Below are positions 45,270-55,842 of a DNA stretch of 64,000 bases, piece by piece. Under the pieces are notes generated by a model. The model was given only the letters and a program-made list of their open reading frames with translations. It had not been told where the DNA came from and did no database searches. This DNA is from Pseudoxanthomonas broegbernensis. GTDB lineage: Bacteria > Pseudomonadota > Gammaproteobacteria > Xanthomonadales > Xanthomonadaceae. The DNA lies in NCBI RefSeq assembly GCF_014202435.1, contig NZ_JACHGU010000001.1, positions 310,001 through 374,000 of the forward strand, given 5' to 3'. A program made the translations under genes and the position numbers. How positions within the stretch are numbered: position 1 is the stretch's first letter; every line of letters begins with the position of its first letter.

Positions 45270-47999
45270 ATGAACGCCCCCCGCAACCTCGAATTCGCCT
45301 CCCCGGACCTGCCGCTGCGCGACGACGTGCGCCGCCTCGGCGCGCTGGTCGGCGACATGCTGGTCGAGCAGGTCTCGCCGGCCTTCCTCGACGAAGTGGA
45401 GCGGGTACGCACCACGGCCATCGCCCGGCGCCAGAACGGCGGGGAGATGGAATCGCTGTCGGCGCTGCTGGACGGCCTGGCGCCGGCGCACGCCGAGGCG
45501 CTGGTCCGTGCCTTCAGCACCTATTTCCAGGTGGTCAACATCGCCGAGCGGGTCCATCGCATCCGCCGCCGCCGCGACTACCAGCGCGCCGGCACCGGCG
45601 TGCCGCAGCCGGACAGCCTGCACGACGCGCTGCACCGGCTCAAGGACAAGGGCGTGACCCCGGCCGAGCTGGGCGGGTGGCTGGAGCGCATCGACATCGA
45701 GCCGGTGTTCACCGCGCACCCGACCGAGGCGGTGCGCCGCGCGCTGCTGGAGAAGGAGCAGCTCATGGTGGCCGCGCTGATCGACGACCTCGACGGCGGG
45801 CGTACCCCCGACGAGCGCGCCGCGGACCTGGCCCGCTTCCGCATGGCCCTGACCTCCACCTGGCAGACCGCCGATTCCTCGCCGGTGCGTCCGGACGTGG
45901 AGGACGAGCGCGAGCACGTCGGCTTCTACCTGACCGAGGTGCTGTACCGGATCATGCCGGCGTTCTACGAGACCCTGGAACAGGCCATCGGCGAGACCTT
46001 CGGCATCGCCACCGAGCTGCCGCGCCTGCTGCGCTTCGGCACCTGGGTCGGCGGCGACATGGACGGCAACCCGAACGTGGATGCCGGCACCATCCGCAAC
46101 ACCCTGCAGGTGCAGCGCCGCAACATCCTCGGCAAGTACCTCAAGGAACTGCAGCAACTGGCCACCCTGCTCACCCAGACCATCAGCGTGGTCGCCGTGG
46201 ACCCGCAGGTGCTGGCCCAGGTCGAGCGCTACCGCGCGCTGCTGCCCGAGGCCGCCGCCGCCGCGCGCCCGCGCCATGCCGACATGCCGTACCGGCTGCT
46301 GATCGACCTGATGCGCGCGCGCCTGCAGGCCACCCTGGAGGACCGCGACGAGGGCTACGAGTCGCCGGAGGCGTTCGCCGCCGACATCGACCTGATCCGC
46401 AAGAGCCTGGAGCACAACCGCGGCATCCACGCCGGCTGGTTCTCGGTGCGCCGGCTGGTGTGGCGCCTGCGCACCTTCGGTTTTCACCTGGCGCGGCTGG
46501 ACGTGCGCCAGGAGTCCAGCATGCACGCCCGCGCGGTGGCCGCGGCGCTGGGCGACGAGCAGTGGGAGTCGCGCGATGCGGTCGACCAGGCCACCCGCCT
46601 GGGCGCCTACGCCGCCGGCACCGAGGCGCTGCCGCAGGCGGACGACCCGGGCAACCAGCGCCTGGACGCGGTCTTCTCCGCGCTGGGCGATGCCCGCCGC
46701 AGCCATGGCGGCGACGCCGTGGGCGCCTACGTCATCAGCATGGCGCGCAGCCGCGCCGACGTGCTCACCGTGCTGGCCCTGGCTCGCCGCGGCGGCCTGG
46801 TTGCCGACGCCGGCCCGGCGTCGAAGGGACACGTCCCGCTGGACATCGCCCCGCTGTTCGAGACCGTGGACGACCTGCGCCAGGGGCCGGACACCCTGCG
46901 CGACCTGCTGGCCGACCCGGTGTACCGCGAGCACCTGGCCGCGCGCGACAACGTGCAGATGGTGATGCTGGGCTACTCCGACAGCGGCAAGGACGGCGGC
47001 ATCGCCGCCTCGCGCTGGAGCCTGCAGCGCGCCCAGGTCGAGCTGATGCAGGCCGCCGAGGAGCTGGGCATCAAGCTGACCTTCTTCCATGGCCGCGGCG
47101 GTTCGCTCAGCCGCGGCGGCAGCAAGACCACCCGCGCGGTGGACGCCTCGCCGCGCGGCAGCGTCGACGGCCGCCTGCGGGTGACCGAGCAGGGCGAGGC
47201 GATCCATCGCCGCTACGGCATCCGTGCCCTGGCGCTGCGCTCGCTGGAGCAGGCCACCGGCGCGGTGCTGGTGTCCAGCATCCGCCCGCGCGCGCCGGAG
47301 CCGCGCGAGGAGCGGTGGCGCGAGGTCATGGCCACCGTGGCCGATGCCAGCAGCCGCGCCTACCGCGGCTTCGTCGGCGCGCCGCGGTTCATGGACTACT
47401 TCCGCAGCGCCACCCCGATCGACGTGATCGAGCGCATGACCCTGGGCTCGCGCCCCTCGCGCCGGCTCGGCCAGGATGCGGCGCTGACCAACCTGCGCGC
47501 GATCCCGTGGGTATTCGCCTGGAGCCAGGCGCGCGCGGTGATCCCCGGCTGGTACGGCGTGGGCAGCGGCCTGCAGGCGGCGGTGGCCGCGCACGGCGAG
47601 GACGTGCTGCGCGAGATGGGCCGCGACTGGCCCTTCTTCAAGGTGTTCCTGGACGACATCTCGATGGTCCTGGCCAAGGGCGACATCGACATCGCGCGGA
47701 TGTTCTCGCACCTGGCCGGCGACGAGCTGCACCAGGAGTTCTTCCCGCGGATCGAGGCCGAGCATTCGCTCACCCGCGAATGGGTGCTGCGCCTGAACGG
47801 CAACGAATGGCTGCTGCAGCACGACCAGCGCCTGGCCCTGTCGATCCGCCTGCGCAACCCGTACGTGGACCCGATCAGCCTGCTCCAGGTGGACCTGCTG
47901 CGGCGCTGGCGCGCCAGCGGCCGCGAGGACGAGGCGCTGTTGCGGGCCCTGGTGGCCAGCGTCAACGGCGTCTCCCAGGGCGTGCAGAATACCGGCTGA
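45270..47999 (+). CDS. ppc: Phosphoenolpyruvate carboxylase
   Basis: Cytoplasmic anaplerotic enzyme (EC 4.1.1.31) of 909 aa that makes oxaloacetate from PEP and bicarbonate. Catalytic segments are [12 protein letters not shown] (essential His), [48 protein letters not shown] and [21 protein letters not shown]. The C-terminus ends [11 protein letters not shown], the typical QNTG. Length matches the family. Confidence 0.97.
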   Translation: MNAPRNLEFASPDLPLRDDVRRLGALVGDMLVEQVSPAFLDEVERVRTTAIARRQNGGEMESLSALLDGLAPAHAEALVRAFSTYFQVVNIAERVHRIRRRRDYQRAGTGVPQPDSLHDALHRLKDKGVTPAELGGWLERIDIEPVFTAHPTEAVRRALLEKEQLMVAALIDDLDGGRTPDERAADLARFRMALTSTWQTADSSPVRPDVEDEREHVGFYLTEVLYRIMPAFYETLEQAIGETFGIATELPRLLRFGTWVGGDMDGNPNVDAGTIRNTLQVQRRNILGKYLKELQQLATLLTQTISVVAVDPQVLAQVERYRALLPEAAAAARPRHADMPYRLLIDLMRARLQATLEDRDEGYESPEAFAADIDLIRKSLEHNRGIHAGWFSVRRLVWRLRTFGFHLARLDVRQESSMHARAVAAALGDEQWESRDAVDQATRLGAYAAGTEALPQADDPGNQRLDAVFSALGDARRSHGGDAVGAYVISMARSRADVLTVLALARRGGLVADAGPASKGHVPLDIAPLFETVDDLRQGPDTLRDLLADPVYREHLAARDNVQMVMLGYSDSGKDGGIAASRWSLQRAQVELMQAAEELGIKLTFFHGRGGSLSRGGSKTTRAVDASPRGSVDGRLRVTEQGEAIHRRYGIRALALRSLEQATGAVLVSSIRPRAPEPREERWREVMATVADASSRAYRGFVGAPRFMDYFRSATPIDVIERMTLGSRPSRRLGQDAALTNLRAIPWVFAWSQARAVIPGWYGVGSGLQAAVAAHGEDVLREMGRDWPFFKVFLDDISMVLAKGDIDIARMFSHLAGDELHQEFFPRIEAEHSLTREWVLRLNGNEWLLQHDQRLALSIRLRNPYVDPISLLQVDLLRRWRASGREDEALLRALVASVNGVSQGVQNTG

Positions 48000-48036
48000 C
48001 CGGGGAAGGCCCGGGGGTGCCGGAGGGGGACGGGGG

Positions 48037-50907
48037 ATGGAAGAGGGCAGCGGGCGTTACCAGCGGGTCAAGCGCATCGTCCTCGAGGCCCTGGAGCTGC
48101 AGGGCCGCGCGCGCGAAGCGCTGATCGAGCGCGAGACCGGCGGCGACCCGGGGCTGGCCCAGGAGGTCCGCGCGCTGCTGGCCGAGATGGAGGCCGACCC
48201 GACCCTGGCCGTATCGCTGCGGCCCGCGCCCGGCAACGACGACCCGGGCAGCGACCTCAGCGGCCAGGAGACCTCGGCGCAGACGCCGCGCGAGTACCGC
48301 CTGCTGCGCCGGCTGGGCGCCGGCGGCATGGGCGTGGTCTACCTGGCCGAGCGCAGCGACGGCGGCTTCGTGCAGAAGGTGGCGCTGAAGCTGCTCAACG
48401 CCGTGGCCGAAGCCTCGCCCGAACTGCGCGAGCGCTTCGCCCGCGAACGCGAGCTGCTGGCGCGGCTGGACCACCCCGGCATCGCCCGCCTGCTGGACGG
48501 CGGCATCCTCGCCGACGGCCGTCCGTTCCTGGCCATGGAATACGTGGAAGGCGAGCGGATCGACCTGCATGCCGAGCGGCTGCCGCTGAACGAACGCATC
48601 GCCCTGTTCGCCAAGGTCTGCGAGGCGGTGGCCGACGCCCATCGCTGCCTGGTCATCCATCGCGACCTCAAGCCGGCCAACATCCTGGTCGACGCCCGCG
48701 GCCAGCCGCGCCTGCTCGACTTCGGCATCGCCCGCCTGATCGAGGACGAGGACGTGGCCGCGCAGACCCAGACCGGCCAGCACGCCCTGACCCTGGCCTA
48801 CGCCAGCCCGGAACAGGTGGCCTGCCAGCCGCTGACCACCGCCACCGACGTGTACTCGCTGGGCGCGGTGCTGTACCAGTTGGTTTGCGGCAGCGCGCCG
48901 TTCGCCGACGTCGATACCCCGGCCGGCCTGTACCACGCCATCGTCCGCACCGACGTGACCCCGCCCAGCCGGCGGGTGCGCCGCGGCGAGCCGCCGCCGC
49001 CGCGCGGCCGCGGCCGCGCGGTGCCGGCCGACATCGACGCGATCGTGCTCAAGGCCCTGCGCAAGGAGCCGGAGCAGCGCTACGCCTCGGTGGCCGCGCT
49101 GGCCGACGACCTGCATCGCTACCTGCGGCGCCGGCCGGTGGCCGCGCGCGGCGGCGAGCGCTGGTACCGCCTGCGCCGCTTCCTGCGCCGCAACGCCTGG
49201 TCCATCGCCGGCGCGGCGGTGGTCGCCCTGTCGGTGCTGGCCGGCCTGGTCGCCTCGCTGTACGCGTTGCGCGAGGCGCGCGTGCAGCAGGCGGTGGCGG
49301 AGACGCGGGGCCGCGACCTGCAACGGATCGTGGATTTCCAGCAGTCGATGCTGGAAGGCGTGGACATCGATGCGATGGGCCATGCGCTGACCGACACCCA
49401 GCAGCGGCAGGTGCTGGCGGCGCTGGCCGGGCAGCCGCCGGGAACGGCGCTGGAGGAGCGGCTGGAGCAGGCGTTCGCGCAGGTCGGGGCGCCGTCCATC
49501 GCGCGCGATGCATTGGATGAGCACGTGGTTTCGTACGCGCTGTCGCGGCTGGACCAGGATTTTTCGGACGCGCCGCTGCTGGCGGCGGACATGCGCCAGT
49601 CGCTGGCCCGGGTGCTGATGGCGATCGGCCACTACCCGCACGCGGCCGAAGAGCTGCGGCGCGTGCTGGAGGCCCGCTTGGTGGCGCTGCCGGCCACCGA
49701 CGCCAGGAGGCTTTCGGCACGGGTCGACCTGGGCCAGGCGCTGCACCTGCAGGCCCAGGACGAGGAGGCCGGCCGGGTATTGGCCCGCGCCCTGGACGAT
49801 GCCGCGCGGCTGCCGCCGCTGGACCCGCTGCGGCGCGCGGCCGAGGCGGGCGCGGCGCGGGTGACGGCGGCCCGGGGCGGGTTGCAGGCGGCGCTGGCCC
49901 GGCAGGGCGAACTGCGCGATGCCTGGATGGCGGCGCTGCCGGAGAACGACCTGGAACTGCTCGCGCTGCGCCGCGACTACGCGGACACGCTGGTCAAGCT
50001 GGGCCGGCGCGACGACGCCCAGACGGAGATGGAGCATCTGCTGCCCCTGTACGTGGCGCGCTTCGGCGAGGATTCCAACAAGACCCTGGCGGTGAAGCAG
50101 GTCCTGGCCGAGCACGCCTTCACCCGCCACGATTTCGAGAAGTCCGCCGAATTGGCCCGCGCCGTGGCCGAGGCGCGCGAGCGGCGGTTGGGCGCCGAGC
50201 ACCCGGACACCCTGAGCGCATGGGGTACGGCCGCCACCAGCCTGGTGCGCCTGGCGGTCACGCCGGAGGACTTCGTCCAGGTGCACGCGCTGCTGGACCG
50301 GCTGCTGCGGGTGCAGGGGCGCATCCTGGGCATGGACCACCCGGCCACCCGCCAGTTCGTGGTCGACCGGATCCGCCTGCTGAGCAAGGAGGAGCGCCAG
50401 GAGGAGGCGCTCGCGCTGCAGCGCGAGCACTACGCGCGCTGCCTGCATGCGCTGGGCGCCGAGCATCCGGACACGTTGTTCGCGCGCGGCTCGCTGGCCA
50501 GCCTGCTCAGCTACGCGGGCCGCTACGACGAGGCCCGTGCGCATGCGCAGGCCACCCTGGACGCCCAGCGCCGGGTGATGGGCATCGAGCACCCGATCGG
50601 CACGGCCACGCTGGACCTGATCGGCCGGATCGAGCGTGGCGCCGGCAATTGGGAGGCCTCGCGCGATGCCCATGCCCAGGCGCTGGAGATCCGCGCGCGC
50701 ACCCGCGGCATGCTGGACGCGCACACCATCGAGAGCGCCTCGCGCCTGTACGTGTCGCTGTACCACCTGCACGACGAGGCCGGCATGGCCGACATCCGCG
50801 CCCGCTTCCTCGACCCAGTGATCGCGCTGGACCCGGGGACGATCAACGCCAGCATGCGCAGCGTGCGCGATGCCTCGTTGCGGGCGCTGGAGGGGCGCTG
50901 GGAATAG
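48037..50907 (+). CDS. Transmembrane Ser/Thr protein kinase with TPR-like domain
   Basis: A 956 aa Hanks-type kinase. A short N-terminal helical region (RYQRVKRIVLEALELQG) precedes the kinase domain (about 87-365) with LGAGGMGVVYLA (from 93), the VALKLL lysine, HRDLKPANILVD (H208) and DFGIA. One membrane helix at about 389-412 leads to an outward domain of about 540 residues with repeated 'LGAEHPDTL' units, the TPR/Kinesin light chain type. Such kinases often neighbour an ECF sigma factor gene; none is seen here. Start ATG 37 bases after ppc, after a GGGGG tract. Confidence 0.88.
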   Translation: MEEGSGRYQRVKRIVLEALELQGRAREALIERETGGDPGLAQEVRALLAEMEADPTLAVSLRPAPGNDDPGSDLSGQETSAQTPREYRLLRRLGAGGMGVVYLAERSDGGFVQKVALKLLNAVAEASPELRERFARERELLARLDHPGIARLLDGGILADGRPFLAMEYVEGERIDLHAERLPLNERIALFAKVCEAVADAHRCLVIHRDLKPANILVDARGQPRLLDFGIARLIEDEDVAAQTQTGQHALTLAYASPEQVACQPLTTATDVYSLGAVLYQLVCGSAPFADVDTPAGLYHAIVRTDVTPPSRRVRRGEPPPPRGRGRAVPADIDAIVLKALRKEPEQRYASVAALADDLHRYLRRRPVAARGGERWYRLRRFLRRNAWSIAGAAVVALSVLAGLVASLYALREARVQQAVAETRGRDLQRIVDFQQSMLEGVDIDAMGHALTDTQQRQVLAALAGQPPGTALEERLEQAFAQVGAPSIARDALDEHVVSYALSRLDQDFSDAPLLAADMRQSLARVLMAIGHYPHAAEELRRVLEARLVALPATDARRLSARVDLGQALHLQAQDEEAGRVLARALDDAARLPPLDPLRRAAEAGAARVTAARGGLQAALARQGELRDAWMAALPENDLELLALRRDYADTLVKLGRRDDAQTEMEHLLPLYVARFGEDSNKTLAVKQVLAEHAFTRHDFEKSAELARAVAEARERRLGAEHPDTLSAWGTAATSLVRLAVTPEDFVQVHALLDRLLRVQGRILGMDHPATRQFVVDRIRLLSKEERQEEALALQREHYARCLHALGAEHPDTLFARGSLASLLSYAGRYDEARAHAQATLDAQRRVMGIEHPIGTATLDLIGRIERGAGNWEASRDAHAQALEIRARTRGMLDAHTIESASRLYVSLYHLHDEAGMADIRARFLDPVIALDPGTINASMRSVRDASLRALEGRWE

Positions 50908-50987
50908 CGCCCTGGCCTGGAGCCGCGCCCCGGCGGGCTGACCCAAGTCGCCGGCCGGCGGCGTCGCCTGCGGTCGGACGACGGACC

Positions 50988-51019
50988 AAAAAAAGAACGG
51001 GCCGCGCGAGCGGCCCGTT
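50988..51019 (-). terminator. Rho-independent terminator of metK
   Basis: On the minus strand, stem AACGGGCCGC / GCGGCCCGTT with TCGC loop, then C and seven T residues. 26 bases past the metK stop. Confidence 0.93.
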
Positions 51020-51045
51020 CCGGTGGCACGGAGGCGGGCGCGGGC

Positions 51046-52266
51046 CTACTTCAGCTTGGCATCGGCGCGCAGCGCCTCGGCGCGGTCGGTCTTCTCCCAC
51101 GAGAACGCGGTGGCGGCCTGCTTCTTGCCGGCCGCGTCGGCGTAGCTCACTTGCTGCGGCTTGCGGCCGAAGTGGCCGTAGGCGGCGGTGGCCTGGTACA
51201 CCGGGTGGATCAGGTCGAGCATCTTGACGATGCCGTAGGGGCGCAGGTCGAAGTGCCTGCGGATCAGCTTCTCGATCCTGTCGTCGCCGATCTTGCCGGT
51301 GCCGAAGGTGGTGACCGAGATCGAGGTCGGCTCGGCCACGCCGATGGCGTAGGAGAGCTGCACCTCGCACTTGTCGGCCAGGCCGGCGGCGACGATGTTC
51401 TTGGCCACGTAGCGGGCGGCGTAGGCGGCCGAGCGGTCCACCTTCGACGGGTCCTTGCCGGAGAACGCGCCGCCGCCGTGGCGGGCCATGCCGCCGTAGG
51501 TGTCGACGATGATCTTGCGGCCGGTCAGGCCGCAGTCGCCCACCGGCCCGCCGATCACGAAGATGCCGGTCGGGTTGATGTGCACCTTCTTCCTGGGCAG
51601 CGACTCCAGCCACTTCCTGGGCAGCACCGGCTTGAGGATGTGCTCGTACACGCCGTCGAACAGGTCCTTGTACTTCACTCCCGGGTCGTGCTGGGTGGAC
51701 AGCACCACCGCGTCCAGGCCGATCACCTTGTGCGCGTCGTCGTAGCGCAGGGTGACCTGCGACTTGGCGTCCGGGCGCAGCCACGGCAGCGGCGAGTTCT
51801 TCTTCTTGCGGATCTTGGCCTGCTGCTCGACCAGGCGGTGGCTGTAGTAGATCGGCGCCGGCATGAACTCCGGGGCCTCGTTGCAGGCGTAGCCGAACAT
51901 CAGGCCCTGGTCGCCGGCGCCCTGTTCCTCGGGCTTCCTGCGGTCCACGCCGGCGGCGATGTCCGGGGACTGCTTGCCGAGCATGTTGATGATGGCGCAG
52001 GTGTGGCCGTCGAAGCCGACGTTGGAGTTGTCGTAGCCGATCTGGTTGATCACCCGGCGCGCCAGCGCCTCGATGTCCACCCACGCGGTGGTGGTGACCT
52101 CGCCGGCGATGATCGCCGCGCCGGTCTTCACCAGGGTCTCGCAGGCCACGCGGGCGCGCTTGTCCTGGGCCAGGATGGCGTCGAGGACGGCGTCGGAGAT
52201 CTGGTCGGCGATCTTGTCCGGATGGCCTTCGGAGACCGACTCGGAGGTGAAGAGATAGCTGGACAT
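51046..52266 (-). CDS. metK: S-adenosylmethionine synthetase
   Basis: Cytoplasmic enzyme (EC 2.5.1.6) of 406 aa that makes SAM from methionine and ATP. Signatures are [40 protein letters not shown] and [27 protein letters not shown]. The start [10 protein letters not shown] is the family start, with AGGAG 7 bases upstream. A minus-strand TATCAT (about 52317) is a possible -10. No SAM riboswitch pattern is seen in the leader. Third methyl-cycle gene in the window. Confidence 0.97.
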   Translation of the reverse strand: MSSYLFTSESVSEGHPDKIADQISDAVLDAILAQDKRARVACETLVKTGAAIIAGEVTTTAWVDIEALARRVINQIGYDNSNVGFDGHTCAIINMLGKQSPDIAAGVDRRKPEEQGAGDQGLMFGYACNEAPEFMPAPIYYSHRLVEQQAKIRKKKNSPLPWLRPDAKSQVTLRYDDAHKVIGLDAVVLSTQHDPGVKYKDLFDGVYEHILKPVLPRKWLESLPRKKVHINPTGIFVIGGPVGDCGLTGRKIIVDTYGGMARHGGGAFSGKDPSKVDRSAAYAARYVAKNIVAAGLADKCEVQLSYAIGVAEPTSISVTTFGTGKIGDDRIEKLIRRHFDLRPYGIVKMLDLIHPVYQATAAYGHFGRKPQQVSYADAAGKKQAATAFSWEKTDRAEALRADAKLK

Positions 52267-52460
52267 CGAGGCTCCTGGGACGTATCCCTGTATTCGGATG
52301 AAGAGATGGGTGCGCATGATACACGGGCGCGGGCCACGGTGCATTGTGCCGGGGCAGGGGTTAAACGGGTGGAAGGCGGTGGCCGGCCGCGCGGTTGCGG
52401 GTATCCGCCCGGGCCGGTCGGGCCTGGGGTGCCGCGGGCCCGGCTGCTAGCATCCGGCGC

Positions 52461-53513
52461 ATGGATTCGCTCACCCAGATTCTCCTCGGCGGCGCGGTCG
52501 CCGCCGCCATCGCGCCTGCTTCGCACCGTCGCGCGGCCCTGCTGGCCGGCGCCGCGCTGGGCACCCTGCCGGACCTGGACGCGCTGCCGATCATGCTGTT
52601 CAGCGACGACCCGGTCGTGCTGATGACGGTGCACCGCAGCTTCAGCCATTCGCTGCTGGTGCTTCCGCTGGTCGCCTGGGCGGTCTGGTGGCTGTTCCGC
52701 CGCTACGGCCGCGGCCGGGTGGCGGAGGCGCCCGGCCGTTGGTTCTGGGCGATCCAACTGGCGCTGCTCACCCATCCCGTGCTGGACGCCTTCACCGTCT
52801 ACGGCACCCAGTTGTGGTGGCCGCTGCCGGTGGCGCCGACGATGTGGTCGAGCGTGTTCATCATCGATCCGCTCTACACGGTGTGGCTGCTGCTGGCCTG
52901 CGCGGTGGCCTGGCTGGCCCGCGCGCGGCCGCTGGCGCGGCATGCGCTGCTGGTCGGGCTGGCCTTGAGCAGCGCCTACCTGGGCTGGTCGCTGGTGGCC
53001 AAGGGCATGGTCGAGCGCGAGGCGCAGCGCAGCCTGGCGGCGATGGGCCTGGGAGACGCACCGCGCTTCTCGGTGCCGATGCCGTTCAACACGCTGTTGT
53101 GGCGGGTGGTGGCGATGACCCCATCCGGTTTCGTCGAAGGCGAGCGCTCGCTGGTGGCCGACCGCGGGCCGATGCAGTTCCGCGGCCATCCGTCGAACGC
53201 GCAGGCGCTGGCCGAGGCCGGCGACGTCCCCGCGGTGCGCCGGCTGGCCTGGTTCAATCATGGCTTCATGAAGGCGCGCGAGCGCGATGGCCGCCTGGAG
53301 CTGAGCGACCTGCGCATGGGCGCCGAGCCGGACTACACCTTCGTGTTCGCGGTGGCACAGCGCGACGGCGGCCACTGGCGCGCGATCCCGCCGCAGCAGT
53401 TGCGCGAACCCTGGCAGGCGCGGCGCCGGCTGGGGCAGATGTGGCAGCGCATCTGGCAGGCGCCGGCGGCGGTGGCCGGCAGCGGGCAGGCGGTCCCCGC
53501 GGCGGCCGAGTGA
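52461..53513 (+). CDS. YdjM-like metal-dependent membrane hydrolase
   Basis: A 350 aa membrane protein. MDSLTQILLGGAVAAAI, GTLPDLDALP, VHRSFSHSLLVLPL and THPVLDAFTVYGTQLWWPL form the His/Asp-rich signature of the YdjM/DUF457 family (predicted inner-membrane metal-dependent hydrolases). About five helices in the first half and a soluble domain in the second (about 215-345). Start chosen at MDSLTQ. TAGCAT at 52448 may be its -10. Substrate unknown. Confidence 0.82.
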   Translation: MDSLTQILLGGAVAAAIAPASHRRAALLAGAALGTLPDLDALPIMLFSDDPVVLMTVHRSFSHSLLVLPLVAWAVWWLFRRYGRGRVAEAPGRWFWAIQLALLTHPVLDAFTVYGTQLWWPLPVAPTMWSSVFIIDPLYTVWLLLACAVAWLARARPLARHALLVGLALSSAYLGWSLVAKGMVEREAQRSLAAMGLGDAPRFSVPMPFNTLLWRVVAMTPSGFVEGERSLVADRGPMQFRGHPSNAQALAEAGDVPAVRRLAWFNHGFMKARERDGRLELSDLRMGAEPDYTFVFAVAQRDGGHWRAIPPQQLREPWQARRRLGQMWQRIWQAPAAVAGSGQAVPAAAE

Positions 53514-53558
53514 GGCGATGCGCGGCACCGGTCGCCGGTCCGCGCTTCTTGCGCTTCC

Positions 53559-53586
53559 TTGCAGGAGCCGGGTCCAGCCGGTGTCC
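53559..53586 (+). repeat. REP-like palindrome, copy 5
   Basis: TTGCAGGAGCCGGGTCCAGC then CGGTGTCC. The most divergent copy; the stem is CCGG/CCGG and the right end is GTGTCC instead of GCGAC. Confidence 0.55.
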
Positions 53587-53710
53587 CCATGTCCGTGCAG
53601 TCGGCCCGCTTTCCTGGCGCCGGGAACCGTCGCCGGCTGAGTCCGATTCCTAGGCGACCAAGGGGGCAGCGCGGTGCGCAGGCACGGCCGCTCCGCCGCC
53701 AAGGCCGGCC

Positions 53711-54709
53711 CTAGGCCGCGTCGGGCAGCGCCGGTGCCAGCCCGGCTTCCAGCGCATGGAAGTAGTCGCCGGTCAGTTCCAGTTGTTCGTGCGCGGTCCG
53801 GGCGCGGTTGACCACGGCGCGGAAGGCCGCGTTCTCCGGGCGGTCCTTGGCGTACCAGCCCAGGTGCTTGCGGGCGATGCGCACGCCGTGTTCCTCGCCG
53901 TAGAACGCATGCAGCGCCCGCAGGTGACCCAGCAGGATCTCGCGCACCTGGGCCAGCGGCGGTGGGGGCAGTTCCTCGCCGGTGGCCAGGAAGTGGGCGA
54001 TCTCGCGGAAGATCCACGGCCGTCCCTGCGCGGCGCGGCCGACCATCACCGCGTCGGCGCCGGTGTCGCGCAGCACCTGCGCGGCGCGGCGCGGCGAGTC
54101 GACGTCGCCGTTGGCGATCACCGGGATGCGCAGGTCGGCCTTGATCCGGGCGATGGTGTCGTACTCGGCGCGGCCGGCGTAGTGCTGGTCGCGGGTGCGG
54201 CCGTGCACGGTCAGGGCCTGGATGCCGGCGGCCTGGGCGATGCGCGCGATCGTCGGCGCGTTGCGATGGTCCGCGTCCCAGCCGGTGCGGATCTTCAGCG
54301 TCACCGGCACGTTCACCGCGGCCACCACCGCCTCCAGGATGCGCCCCACCAGCGCCTCGTCGCGCATCAGCGCCGAGCCGGCCCAGGCGTTGCACACCTT
54401 CTTGGCCGGGCAGCCCATGTTGATGTCGATGAGCTGCGCGCCGTGCTCGACGTTGTGGCGCGCGGCATGCGCCAGTTGCGCCGGTTCGGTGCCGGCGATC
54501 TGCACGCTCACCGGTTCCGGCTCGCCGGCATGGTCCATGCGGTGCAGCGACTTGCGGGTGTTCCAGAAGCGCGGGTCGCTGATGGTCATTTCCGACACCG
54601 CCAGCCCCGCGCCCAGGCCCTTGCACAGCAGCCGGAACGGCTTGTCGGTGACCCCGGCCATCGGGGCCAGGACCACGCGCGGATGGATGGAATAGGGGCC
54701 GATGCGCAT
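53711..54709 (-). CDS. dusB: tRNA-dihydrouridine synthase B
   Basis: FMN enzyme of 332 aa that reduces uridine in the tRNA D-loop. It opens MRIGPYSIHPRVVLAPMAGVTDKPFRLLCKGLGAGLAVSEM, then INMGCPAKKVCNAWAGSAL (active Cys), VTLKIRTGWDADHRN, VHGRTRDQ, IPVIANGDV and MVGRAAQGRPWIFREI, all DusB-type. In enterics dusB precedes fis. Here the neighbour is rbsK, 102 bases away. Confidence 0.94.
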   Translation of the reverse strand: MRIGPYSIHPRVVLAPMAGVTDKPFRLLCKGLGAGLAVSEMTISDPRFWNTRKSLHRMDHAGEPEPVSVQIAGTEPAQLAHAARHNVEHGAQLIDINMGCPAKKVCNAWAGSALMRDEALVGRILEAVVAAVNVPVTLKIRTGWDADHRNAPTIARIAQAAGIQALTVHGRTRDQHYAGRAEYDTIARIKADLRIPVIANGDVDSPRRAAQVLRDTGADAVMVGRAAQGRPWIFREIAHFLATGEELPPPPLAQVREILLGHLRALHAFYGEEHGVRIARKHLGWYAKDRPENAAFRAVVNRARTAHEQLELTGDYFHALEAGLAPALPDAA

Positions 54710-54811
54710 GGCGTCATTCTAAGGGCGCCCGCGCCGGACATCCCTTCCTTCGCCCGGATGACGCCAGCGACGAGCGCGCTGCCGCGCAGCGGGGCGCACC
54801 GCGCGTTCGCC

Positions 54812-55777
54812 TCACTGGCCGAAGCGCGCCTCCACCTCGGCCCGCAGCGGCATGGCCAGCGCCGCGCCGGCGCGCTCGGTGGACAGGCCGGCATAGCGGT
54901 TGGCGAAGCGTACCTGCGCGCAGAACGGCTGCCCGGGGGCGCGCGCGAGCGCGGCAGCCAGGGCGCCGTTGAAGGCATCGCCGGCGCCGGTGGTGTCGAT
55001 GGCCGCCACGCTTTCGGCGCCGAGGCGGTAGCCCGGCTGGGCATCGCCGCGCGGCGCGTGCGCCGGGTGCGAGACGAACACGCCGACCGATCCCAGGGTC
55101 ACCACCACGCTGCCGTGGGGCAGCAGCTTGCGGCACAGCGCGTGCAGACTGGCGCCGTCCAGCGCGGCCACCGCGTCGGCGTCCACCCGTTCGCCCACGT
55201 GGCGGGCGAGCAGGGCGGCGAACTCGGTCTCGTTGGGCGTCAGCAGGTCGGCCAGGCGCAGCAGGCCGGCGGTGGTGGCCGCATCGGCCGGCGCCGGGTT
55301 GAGCAGGGTGGTCGCGCCGGCATGGCGCGCGCCGTCCAGCGCCGCCGCGATCGCCTCCGGCGGCGATTCGAGCTGGGCCAGCACCACGTCGCCGCGCGCC
55401 GGCCGCGCCGCGCCGGAGGTGGCGTGCACCGGGTCGAGCGTGCCGTTGGCGCCGGCGCCGACGACGATGGTGTTGCGCCCGCGCGCATCCACGTAGATGC
55501 CCGCCGTGCCGGTGGGCAGCTCGCTGGCCTGGGCATGCAGGGCGATGCCCTCGGCCGCGGCCAGGTCGCGGGCCAGGGTGCCGCCGGCGTCGTCGCCCAG
55601 GGCGCAGGCGAACGTGGTGGCGGCCCCCGCGCGGGCGGCCGCCATGGCCTGGTTGAAGCCCTTGCCGCCGGGCCCGCTGGCGTACCGGCCGGCGAGGGTG
55701 GCGCCCACCGCCGGCAGCTCGGCGCAGTGCCAGACGTGGTCCACGTTGAACGAACCCACGACGATGACCGAACCCAT
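54812..55777 (-). CDS. rbsK: Ribokinase (PfkB family)
   Basis: A 321 aa sugar kinase (EC 2.7.1.15 type). VVGSFNVDHVWHCAELPAVGAT, the PfkB motif SGPGGKGFNQAMAAARAGA, LLNPAPADA, LTPNETE and the C-terminal motif DTTGAGDAFNGALAAALA (catalytic Asp). The start MGSVIVVGSFN has GGAGG 6 bases upstream. It follows nupC with a 65-base gap, so the pair likely salvages ribose from nucleosides. A deoxyribose or other PfkB substrate remains possible. Confidence 0.9.
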   Translation of the reverse strand: MGSVIVVGSFNVDHVWHCAELPAVGATLAGRYASGPGGKGFNQAMAAARAGAATTFACALGDDAGGTLARDLAAAEGIALHAQASELPTGTAGIYVDARGRNTIVVGAGANGTLDPVHATSGAARPARGDVVLAQLESPPEAIAAALDGARHAGATTLLNPAPADAATTAGLLRLADLLTPNETEFAALLARHVGERVDADAVAALDGASLHALCRKLLPHGSVVVTLGSVGVFVSHPAHAPRGDAQPGYRLGAESVAAIDTTGAGDAFNGALAAALARAPGQPFCAQVRFANRYAGLSTERAGAALAMPLRAEVEARFGQ

Positions 55778-55842
55778 GTGCGACCTCCGCATCGCGGTGG
55801 AGAAAACGGCGCGCCGGCAGGCGGGCCCGCGCGGCGCCGGAA

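Noticed and set aside
47962-50946. Long minus-strand reading frame over the Ser/Thr kinase gene
   Set aside because: Mirror of the kinase gene, no motifs.
52267-52460. SAM or SAH riboswitch before metK
   Set aside because: No conserved core segments of known SAM/SAH aptamers were found in the metK leader.
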